The position numbers and the translations under genes were made by a program. A stretch of DNA of 64,000 nt from Aurelia coerulea (taxonomy: Eukaryota; Cnidaria; Scyphozoa; Semaeostomeae; Ulmaridae), in contig CM076960.1 of assembly GCA_039566865.1 (NCBI GenBank), positions 16,846,501 through 16,910,500 on the forward strand. Direction: 5' to 3'. The notes under the pieces were generated by a model that was not told where the DNA came from, did no database searches, and saw only the letters and a program-made list of their open reading frames with translations. The stretch's first letter is position 1; every line of letters starts with the position of its first letter. Positions 50,201 through 62,200 of the stretch are shown here, in pieces.

Positions 50201-53200
50201 GCTGAAGACTTTTCATTTTTATGCTAAATTTAGGCCGTTCTAAAGATGTGCCAAAAAGTTCTTATGTTGTATATAAACTAGGATGAATATTATTTACTTT
50301 CCTCGGTATTCTTTTAATTCATTGTTCTCGTTTGATTACAGGGTGCAGTTCTTAGTGTTCTGGAGCATCTGACTGGAAATATACCGGTAGGTGACATCGC
50401 TATGAAATAATTCCATTCTCTGCTGTGGTGTGATATCTCCGTGGGGCAAGTCGCTCCAAGAATCTCATAAACTTTCGTGAAAACTCCTAAAACATCTTCA
50501 AACATCTTGAAAAATCTTTAAACATTTTCAAAAAATCTTAGAAATTCCAAAGAAAAACCTAAAGATTTTCGAAATTTTCAGAAAGATCCCAGAAGCCTCT
50601 AAATGATACAAATTGGTAAAAGAAATCTTTGTACAGTCCTTTGAGAATCTCCAAAATCCTGTGCAAAATCTTGAAAAATCATACAAAATCTTAAAAAGCC
50701 TTAGAAATCTTAAAAAATCTAAAATATCTTTGAAAATATCAGGTAGACTCGCAAAAATCTTTGCAAAAATCTGGGAGCTTTTTAAAATCACAGAAGCTAG
50801 TTTTAACGTGATTTGCCCCTCGGATATCTCTAAAATCTTGTGGCTGCAAAAAAAACAGCAACTGAATCTGTAGACTTATTACATTGAGTCGTATTAAAGA
50901 TAAACAAGAGATATTGCTATCTGAAGATTTGCGCTGTGAACTGCGACAGTATTTTGAGGATAGACGCAAGGGTGAAGATTATGTCATATGTATATGTATT
51001 GTTACAAATGAAGTTTTGTTGCAAACTGTGCAGGAATGATAATGAATGTGCATGATTTGTGTAGAGCACACAGATTACCTCGAAGAATGCTTGCTTGCAC
51101 GTCTGCAAGTTTTTTACCTGTCCAAGGTACTGTGGTATATCTAGGATAGGGGTGGTCAGGTTCCTTTTTTGGGTCTAAAATTTGAGGAAAGCAAAGCGAT
51201 GGGAGTATCATTCTTCCAGAAAAGCGTAAGAGATTTTTTAAACACTAGGATTTTCAGGGTTTTTTTTTGCAGATTTTTCCTAAGATGTACGAGATTTCTT
51301 TCGAAAATGATACGCTCTTCGTATGCTGCAATATGAAATTTATTACGGAGAGCAGGGAGACAAAAATGACAGAAATACAGAAACGTTTAGCAGGAAAGCA
51401 TTTATTTACTCAACTGAACATGATATCGATAAATTTGATATAAAGTTTTATTCTTTATTTATAATGCAATATATTAATAAATGTCACAATGCACTGAAAC
51501 ATGCGAGGCAAGGCAGGTAGGTGAACATGAAGAAAGCGAAGAAAGTGGAGAGCATTTTTCTGTACAAATGGTTGCTGTGTATTTCACGGGATTTTCACAA
51601 AAGATTTTGGAGAATATCGCGAGAAATTCAACTTCTGTTCAACTCTCTTCTGTTCTTTACAATGCCATGGATCGCATTTTGATTATTATACACACGCAAT
51701 TACCACAAGACACTGGCGAATAATCTTTACAGTTCTTTGTTGTTCTCTTTTGTGTATGGTATTAGATTCATTTGAAATAAGTCAAATTTTGTCAATATTC
51801 GAGTACTGAAAATTTTCAAAATGATTACGCAGTTGAGAAGCAAATAACATCTTATTCAATGAGTCTTGAAAATAATCGTTGAAATAGCTTATGACGACAT
51901 ACTAAGGAATTTTATCACCAAACAGGAGCTGAAAAAGTACAGATCATGCTCTCTCGTTGCTCATTGACTGGGAAACTTCCACAACCTACGCGTCTCACAA
52001 CACAACCCAACTGCCCTGATCTTTCTCTGGTCTCCAAATTTGATGCCAAAAACCTCTGCAGACATGCCAATTTTAATCAATCAAAAACATCCAATGAATG
52101 GACTGTCACTTCCTGATCACTTCCTCCTGCGTCCACTTAAAATTTTGTGACGTATGTGGACAACAATGGATGACAACTTCCGATGACGTCAATCCTGAAC
52201 GAATGATGGAGATTGGCAATCTAAATATATTCTCAATATGACCCATTCTATTCCATTGTATTGGATGATCTCGAGAGATTATCAAATCAATTGGGCAAAT
52301 GAAGGCGTGCAGCCATCTTTTGGTCTATTTTTAAACTAGAAGCTATATTTATCCGTTCGTTACTTGTCTTCAATTGCTACCAGCTGCTAGCTGGGTGGTA
52401 GCTATTACTAGAACCCAATGTAATAGCCCTACTGCAGCTGCGGTGCGACGTTGTTCTAAATTTAAGCTTCAATTGATTCCTTGTTCTTCCTGCAAATTTG
52501 CTTTCCTGGAGACATTATAAAGTTGTCCTTGCTGAAAGCATAATTTGTCCATGTAGTTTTTTGGAGCAGTCTAAGTTCTCCGAAAGTGATTGTTTTTGCT
52601 TGATATCGTTACGAAGATAACATTAATGAAATGGCAAAAAAGTCACCTGTATCATGCGAACTCGAACTATTTACAAAAAAACAACAAATTCTTCTAAAAT
52701 CAACGGTGGTAGTTGTCGATGATACTTGTTGATGGCCTAAAGCCACTTAAAAGTTTCTAAAGTTCAACAGATATTTATAAACATATCCAAAACAACATCC
52801 ATAGAGCGTAGCACGAAACCTAGAACAGCGTGGTTTATACAATAGAAGTACAATCCCTAGATAATTGCTACTTTCAGAAAACAGTCAAAGTTTAAACACA
52901 AATAAAGTTTACTAAAGTTACTTTTGAGCAACATTGCTTGCTTTAGTAATTCCCACTGGAGCCAGCAGATATTTTACGTGAATTTTCGAAGATTTATGAC
53001 TTAATCTTTAGCAGAAAGCCTGAATTAGATTCTAGGACTTTTTACAAATTTTTCCGTTTTCAGTTTTTAGAGCTAGAAGCGAGTTTATTAAAATGTTCGT
53101 TTTCGAGAACATTGAAAACAATAAAAAAACGTCGATCAAATTTTAAAACATTCAACATGGATGAACAAAGGAAAACGTTTTCAGGGGGATTTAGGGGCTT

Positions 53201-56200
53201 AGTACGAACTCTCGTATATCAGATTACAATTGGTCGATTTCTAAATTGCAAATCACCACGAACAAGTTCTCTCTTTGTCCATTCATGTTGATTCTTTAGA
53301 AAACTTGATCGATGTTTTTTTATCGTTTTCAGTGTTTTCAAAGCTAAAATTTTAGGAAACTCGCTTCTAGCTCTAAAAACTGAACATGAAAAAATGGTAA
53401 AAAATTCCAGTATCTAATTCAGGCTTTCTGCTAACGATTTTAAGTCATAAATTTTCAAAATCGTTCCAGTGTACGATTTATTGTGGCTAGTTAATCCTTT
53501 TACATTTTTCTTTGCAGGTTACCGTTCTGGTGACAACACAAATAGAAATTGATTGTAAACATCACACTTTTATTATTGGAAGAAACGGAAGTAATATAAA
53601 ACATATTATGCAAAGCACTGGGGCTAGGTATGTAACTTGGGCAAAAATTAGACTTACTACTCGGGGTGGACTAAAAAGAACTCCACATGTTTGAAATTTC
53701 GTTGTGGGAAAATATTTGAGATATTGAAATCAATCAAAGGTTTGTTGATACCCGAAAGGCTAAAGTATTTCTGTGACTTTCCTTTTGGCATTGTAAATAT
53801 ACAGGGTGTCCCAAAAAAGCTGTTCGACGTTTGATTAAATATTAAAATATAAAGGCTAATGAGCGGGCTCCTTTAAATTAATTTTAGACACTAGAAGCTA
53901 GCAAATCGGCAAGATATTTACGGAGTTACGAGCTACAAGTTTACTTGAAGTACAAGTTTGTGCGAAAGCTGAGACCAGACACACCTAAACTGCAAACATT
54001 TTCGATAAACTAGCTTTCTCTAACATTGAATCAAGGTTATGGATCCTTGGAGGAATCCTGTTGAGCACGATTGGGAATGGCCCTGTCTCTCGTCGATTAA
54101 GTCGGTTACAAGAATTGAATTATTTTTGAAGTCCTATTTGGTTTGCTCTGATATTAACGAGAGGTTAAACATTAGACAGTCTTATTTTACCTCCATTTTG
54201 GGACGTCTTTTTGAAAAGCAAGTCAGTTAGAGGCGTCTGGTTTCAGCTTTTGCACAAACTTGAACTTCAAATGCTTGTAACTCTGTAAATTCTTAACGGA
54301 TTTGCAAGATTCGGGCTTCAAAAATCAATTTAAAATCTTAGGAACAGGGTTATCTAACCAGGAGCGTGTACATGTTATCGTTACATTTTAACATTTGATA
54401 AAACGTCGAATAATTTTTCTGGGACACCCTGTAGGTTAAATTTATTTACAAAAATGTATTTACAAGCCTCGACATGTGTAAAAAGAGGCCTAAAACCCTA
54501 CTCGAACATATTTCTTTTTCCTGAAGAGCTAAGAATCAAGTCTTCAAAGAAAATGACGTATGTGATCTGATCTGATACAATTGTAAAAATTACTTTTTAA
54601 ACCTGAAGGGAATTGAAATGTATTTGCATGTTGCTTAAAGTGAGGAAATGACTCATCCCTTTTTCCCGCATTTCGAAATGAAGAAATTTTCACGAATCCA
54701 AATTTTCCTATTTACATTGCTCAGGAAATAGAAGAAAATTACAAGAAATACTTCAGCCTGTCGTTTATCAACCAAACTTTGATTCATTACAATACCTCTA
54801 GTATTTTCCGTATAATGAATTTGCTAGCATGTGCAGTTTTTTTGTCCACACGGTATGTGAGTCCCCTATTTTGATTCTTTTTGGTGAATTGACCCAACGA
54901 CACCCACTAGACTTGCGACTTTTCGTCCCTTGTTTCCCTGCGTTCTTTGATTTGCTGATATCACTTGCGACAAAAGTTATTCACTGCTTGATTAACTGAT
55001 TCATAGATTGATGAATCGACGTTCCTCCTGGTTACTTGGCTACTTTCACAGCTGATTACTTGATTATGTGATTGCTCTGTAAAGGGATGCGTGAAAGTTA
55101 TTCACTGCTTGATTAACTGATTCAAAGATTGATGAATCGACGTTCCTGTTGTTTACTTGGCTACTTACATAGCTGATTGGTTGATTATGTGATTGCTCTG
55201 TAAAGGGATGCGTGAAAGTTATTGCTTGATTAACTGATTCATAGATTGATGAATCGACGTTCCTCCTGGTTACTTGGCTACTTACATAGCTGATTGGTTG
55301 ATTATGTGATTGCTCTGTAAAGGGATGTGTGAAAGTTACTTGCTGCATGATTAACTGATTCATAGATTTATGAATCGACGTTCCTGTTGTTTACTTGGAT
55401 ACTTACAAAGCTGATTACTTGATTATATATTGATTATATATATTGATTATATTGATTAGTTTCGTTGATAGCTTGCCGTGGTTGATAGGTTTTTCTCTCG
55501 ATTCCACAGCTTACAGTTTCCGGATCAAAATGGAATTCAGGGTAAAAAGACTACAGTTTTTATAACAGGACCAATAGAATCAACGATTACTGCTAAAGTT
55601 CAATTAATGGTAAGTCGGACAGTGAATCTGGGGTTTATCTCCTGAGCTCGGGGGGGGGGTTGTCTTAGTATATTTTATGGTACGGGCACGTGCCATTTTT
55701 AGGGGTATTTTTTTCAAAACATCACGGAATTATTTGTGTCATTTTCAGGCATTTTACGGAATTATGATGCGGAATGATGGGTCCTGTTATGGAGAAAATT
55801 TTGCAAATGTATAGGATTTACAGGAAATTTTTCATAATTTCCGGAACTATGGCCCTGATTTTCATTAGATTTCCGGAATTATGACCCTAAATTCTTTAAA
55901 AGCTACGGAATTATGGGTACCAATCCTTCGGGCAAAATGGCACTTCCTCGTTAGATGGTACGTCGAGATACCCCCCCCCCCCGAGCTCCCGAGTCCTTGC
56001 CTTTCCGTGATTATTTTTTATATTCAATATAAAAAGTTTACAATAAAGAATTACCTAAGACACTACCTACAAGCTATTATACCACACTACAAGAACGGTA
56101 CCAAGGAGAGCAAAAGATCATGACTACCCCCATGCTTTCACATGAAGAACGTACAACTAGAATACAACTACTAAGTATACCGATACGAATTGCTACATAT

Positions 56201-59200
56201 AAACAATGTTTACGGATAAATTTTCTTAATAGTGCAACCGTTTTATAGCTGGTCGTAGCAGATTTCAGTTTGAACCATGTCCTTACTGTCTTTCGTTTTA
56301 CGATTTTAATCGTGTTTCTTTTCCCTTGCAGGAATTTTTGCCTCTTGTTTTAATGTTTGACGTCAAAGAAGAAGAAGATGAATTTGTTTCAGATCCAAGT
56401 GAGTTGTAAACAAAACTAAAACGAGGCTAGTTAACCAAATGCATGCTGAGTGAATCAGAAAAATGGGGGGGGGGGGGGGGGTTCAACAAGCCATATTTTA
56501 GTGAAACACAAGTCAAATCAGGTTTAGTGAAGTTTTATATTGCAAAAGAAAGATTGTTTTATTTTTTATGTCAATTAGAAATTTACAATACATGATCCTT
56601 ATTACGCTACCTAGGAGATAGTCTACAATACTACGAAGACGATACCACGAGGAGCAAAATATAATGTTTACCTCGCCGTGGCACGAGGAAAAAGATTTTG
56701 AAAAATGCAAAAACCACATATAGCTGCTACTTCAAAACGAAAATTCACAAAAAGGTGGACTTGGCGATTGCTTGACGGATGGCAGAAATTTGAATGAATT
56801 CAATCAAATCGACCAGTTTTATAGCCTACGCGTAGACCCATTATCCCAAAGGAGGAAAGGGTCTACGAAACAAAGAGCAAAGGCTTGCTACGACCGCCCA
56901 ATTAATCATTCTAATCCCCTTTTCAAATTATTTGTGAAACGCGATGAAACCATAGAAATAGAAATATTTCTATGGTTGAAACGAAGGCTGCATAAATTAA
57001 GTTTCCAGAAATCTAGAAACCTCAGTAGCAAGCTTTTGCTCTTTGTTTCGTAGACCCTTTCCTCCTTTGGGATAATGGGTCTGCGCGTAGGCGAACCAGT
57101 TTTATGGATAAAAAGTAGAGTTAACTCAAAGAGATTTCTGTTAATTTCATCTGGGAGGTCTTTATCACCATACATTTAAAGATGTTTCAAAACCTTGTTT
57201 GAAGGATTACTGTGTCCAAATGGTCGTTAATGCAAGGACTCGAGCGAGAAGATCTCGTCGTTGCAAGTCAAGAGCAACATAACCTACACTTAAGACCTAC
57301 AGTTAAGCCCGAAATTATTCATACCCATACCAAACATGAGTATTTTGCATTGTTCTATTCGAGGACCAATTTTATTGTGGCTAAAGTTTCTTAAGAGAAT
57401 GATAAAGGCTGAAAGACGTACAGTATTAGAAATTTTAAAGAATCCATTATGTTCGGTAACTGGTACATAGACAATAACGATAAAAAATTCTCATAATTTG
57501 GCATGGTTATGAATAATTTTGTGCTTAACTATATTTCAAAGCAACCTTTTTGCAACAAGCAAATTAGAGCTGTTGAGCCACGCGTGAGAATCATTTAAAA
57601 ACGAAAGCGAATTTAACGATTCATCGTTTCAGAATTACCGCCTTTGCTTTAATATACAGGGTGTCACAAAAAAATTATGCCCCGTTTGCCCAAAGATTGC
57701 GACAAAACGGCAAAAGATTCTCGCCAAATTTTTATATGATGTTGCTCTTCAGATGTTCAAATAGAGTTTGCTGCTATCCTCGTAAAAATCCGTTGAAAAA
57801 TGATAGAGCTATGGCCTTCAGAAGACCAAATTTGCCTGGTGACTGAAACCAGCGGTCGGCCATTTTGTCTTACCATTTTGCAGCTTCACGTGAGGTAAGA
57901 AATAGTTTCTGTGAGGTCAGAAATAGTTGAACTCTCTGATGATTATCGGAATTTTCACAAGAGCTATGACATTGGAGGCTGCTATTTCATTTCATCCATG
58001 AAGCTATTGATCGCTGCAAAATAGTAAGACAAAATGGCTGACCGATGGTTTCAGTCATCAGGCAAATTTTATCTCCTGAAGGTCATAGCTCCATCATTTT
58101 TCAAGGAATTTTGATGGGGATGGCAGCAAACTCAAATTGACTATCTGAAGAGCAACATCGTGCAAAGACTTGGCGAGAATCTTTTGCCGTTTTGTAGCAT
58201 AGGGCTCAAATCTTTCAAATCTTTAAAAAGGTCGGTGTAAAATTTTATTATATTTTTCTTTGAATTGGATTGCTTGAAGGGAACTTATGGTACTTTGCTG
58301 TAAATCTGCCGTGGAAATTTTATGATATCTTTATTTTTTTCAAAATGGCGGTAATTTGATAATTTTTGAAAAAATTCCTGGAAAATTTTGAAAAAGTTTA
58401 AATCATTGTAAAACCTAAACTAATACAGGAAACATTACATAACCTTCAAGAAAACCATAGTTTATGGAGGTCTACAGGATGGTGGCAAGCAGAAATCTGT
58501 AGCTTTTGTAGTTTAGGATTTAGAAATTTGATGACGTCATAGCCTCAAATTTAATAAATGGTGCCATATTGAAACTAATCAAGATATCAATAAATTGCCA
58601 CGGCAGATTTACAGCAAAAAACCCTAAGTTCCTTCCAAGCTATTTATTTCAAAGAAAACGGCAATAAAATTTTACACCGACCTTTTTAAAGATTTGAGCC
58701 CTATGTTCCGTTTTGTCGCATTCTTCAGTCAAACGGGGCACAATTTTTTGGGACACCCTGTACTCTAGTCTAATTCATAGACTGTGTTTTGCTTGACAGA
58801 ACTGTGTTCCAACAAAGATAAATATATGTTCTTTAATGATCTCTATACCTCACCAGCCATTGATATTATGAGTTATTACCTGACTGACGTTTCAAAAACG
58901 AGGCAATACAAGAATCCCGCCAATCCTATTGGTTAATCGCACGCTTCCCGCGGTATTCCCGCAGCCTTGTATAATACGATACAAGGACGCGTTTTTGTCA
59001 CCACAGCGACTGATTTAGGCCTGTGAGATTTACAATAAACTCAAGCGACATAACAGTAACAAAATGGGTTTGACTAAGTGATATGAGTCAAAATTAGAAG
59101 CTATCAGGTAATAAAACTCATACTAACCGGTTTTGTGGTTGCACAGGAAAATATAAAACCCTCGGTCTTATTGCACAGACCTCGCAAGCTCGGTCTGTAC

Positions 59201-62200
59201 TTTTAAGACCTCGGGCTTTATATTTTCCCATGCAACACAAAACCGGTTAGTATGCGCATATTATTTGTATCCAATCGAGAACAGCAAGGCCCCGCATTTA
59301 AGAAACCACTTTTTCACTCCTTAGCCTAACATGGTTCTTATATCTATGATGCTTTTCATTTCTCAGGCGGAAAGTTTCTTAAGTTTCTAATTCCATTTCT
59401 GGAAAGTCCTGGAAAATATGTTTCAACAGAATGGGACTATTTATAGACATATCAGCCATATGTGTATGTTAGCAATGATTGTCAAGACCATCAGTTAGAA
59501 TTTCGGTAAAAATCTGTGTAAACTAGGATATCTTAGTTGCGATTTCTTATGAACCCCGCTTGAAATGGAATCCCGGGAGTGGCATGCTCCCAGGCCATCA
59601 GACCAGGACCTAATATTGTCAGTTAGCATACAAGAGTTTGATGCAAGCCTCAAGAGTTTCTTGTGAGTAGGGGGACTAATTATTTTTCAGTAGCCTAAAA
59701 GTTTCTTTTAGGTGGTTTCTTAAATGCGGGGTCGAAATTCGACTTTTGGTATTTAAATTTTGACTGGAAGTGGAATTTTCTGATGATCTCGATAAATGAA
59801 AATGTTGACAAGTAATGTGGATGCACATCGACGTATTAACATCAACATGTAACTTTGAAAATTGTCTGTTTTCAGGAATGATCAACAAACTGATAGAAGA
59901 CTTGGATGTATTGATCAATGTCAAATCAAAACCGCGCCAAGGAACAAAGGTACAATTCATACTCTGTCTCCCGTAGCATTGTGAATGAAAAGCTTCTAAA
60001 GATACCCAAAGAGTCGGAGAAATGCATCTACTGTTGGAGGAAAATTCATACAACCAAAACTATAAAACCGATTTGACCAATTGCAACTTCTTTGTCTGGC
60101 GAAAAGTTCAGCTCACGTTCAAAATTTGTTCATTGTTTATAATGTGCAGTCATAGGCCTAGTTTAAACATCGTTTTTGCCATGTCGAATCGAACTGTATT
60201 AAAGCAGAATCTGCCGTCTAAAAATCTGATTTAAACATCGTTTTTTGCTGTGTTGAATTGAAATTAAAATTGTTAAAATGACAATGCACAAGCCCAGTCG
60301 CTGATCACACGTAGAAAACTGCGGACCATAGCCTAGAATAGACCTTTTAGCTATTCTACAAAAGAGCCTGGATCGAGCGTTATTTTTATACACGAGGTTC
60401 GATAAAGTGGCGTTAGAGCTTCTATCAATACTGTGCATATTCGAAAATTCTACGAAGTGCACTTTGTAGAATTTTCGAATTTGCACAATAGTGATAGAAG
60501 CTCTTAACGCCACTCTATCGAGCCTCACGTATAAAAATAACGCTCGATCCAGGCTCTTTGGTAGAATAGCTAAAAGGTCTATTGATTAATTAAACGCGGC
60601 AGAAATATGATCTTTAAATCAAGTCGTTTTTCTGCCATTTGATACGACAAAGCTGGTGGACTCCTGCCGTTTTATCAATTTAGACGTCGTTTTATGTTTA
60701 ATTTAGTTGACATTTGGAAGCTTTTAACAGCATCTATTAAATTCGACATGGCAAAAAATGATGTTTAAACTGAGCCTTGGTCTCGAGATCAAGAATTCTC
60801 AAGAAAGCCAAATCTCGAAAAGGGTATCTTCCATGGGATTTGGCTGACATTATAACTGAGTGGCCCAACTACCTCCACTTTTTAACCATTGAAATTGTGG
60901 GATAATTTTCTTTCAGTCAGTAGTAGCCCTTGAACTGTAATCAACCTCTTTGATCAATACTTAGTATCAGAACGTCAAATTCGACACCATAGTGCACAGT
61001 TTCCATAAAACGTTTCCAAGAGAGCATGATATTTAAGCCAGACAAACTTTAGTCGCTAATTACAACCATGACATTTTTCTTCTCCTTAGTCTGTGATTGT
61101 CAAAGGTATCGAGAAGAACGCACATAACATGTACCTCACTCGATGTCATCTCGTTAGAGAAGATCCGAATTTAGTTCCATTGATATCACCACCACTTCAC
61201 ACGCCGCCAATGCCTGTCCCAAACCCATACTTCTGTCAACCAAGAATTGGTGTCCCGATGCCAGGAAATGAATTCCCAACGGCATTATTAAATGCCGGTA
61301 TGAATGGAAAATTCATACCGAATTCAATAAATGCAGGAATCGGAGAGAGGGCATCATCAAGCCCGCTTCAAAGCCCGTTACCATCGGAATCGACCAGCCC
61401 GTTACCGTTCCATCAGACATCGCCCTCGAAACACCAGCCTAATAATCCCCTTGGAAACTTTGAGATCACAGGAAATATGCAGAAGTCGAACACACAAGAT
61501 ATGCATCCAGTGTCAGCGATACCGACGTCACTGAATGATAAGCTTGTTAGTAGTGACCTCGTTCGAACGCTGAGTGTTGATTCGCTGTTCAAGCATGATG
61601 GATCACATAATGGCGTTGATGGTAAGTATTGCTAGACTGATTACATGGCCATAGTTATCGCTATTGATGGGCTACTGGACACTGCAACTACGATGATTCA
61701 AGGGCAATATAAAATACCCAGGTATTACGACATTCCAAGAGAGACAAATCAGGTTAAATATGACAAATTGATCGACTTAAAACATGTTTAATTTATGTTC
61801 GAACGTTGCGAACGTACTAAGTTTGGCTCGAAATCTTCGAAAATTAATTAAACAAATTTAAAGTCTACCAATTTTTTATATTTAACCTGATTTGTCTCTC
61901 TTGGAGTGCCTTGATACGTGGAATGCCAATCAGCATGTTAGGCCTTTTTCAGTCATTTTGCAACCACAAAATTTTTGTAAACTTGAATTTACCAATTTTT
62001 CCCGTGCTCGTAAGAAGGCGAGAAAAATCACAAAATACTTCGATCTTTTGGCTGTCAAGCAAATATTGATTCATTCCAATCCATCCAGTACTCTTGATGC
62101 TATGAATTTTCAAAAGTGGGAACTTTTTTTTGGTTCACTCGGTATGTCATGTTGACTTTTGCCATTTGACTCTGCAGGGATCAAAGGAAGTAACAGCACT

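Noticed and set aside
55064..55363. Minus-strand 99-residue frame with repeated THPFTEQSHNQPISYVSSQV
   Set aside because: It is a translation of the 120-bp tandem repeat.
61331..61534. Second open frame inside BicC exon 16
   Set aside because: It is a shadow of the linker-coding frame, which is conserved with BICC1.
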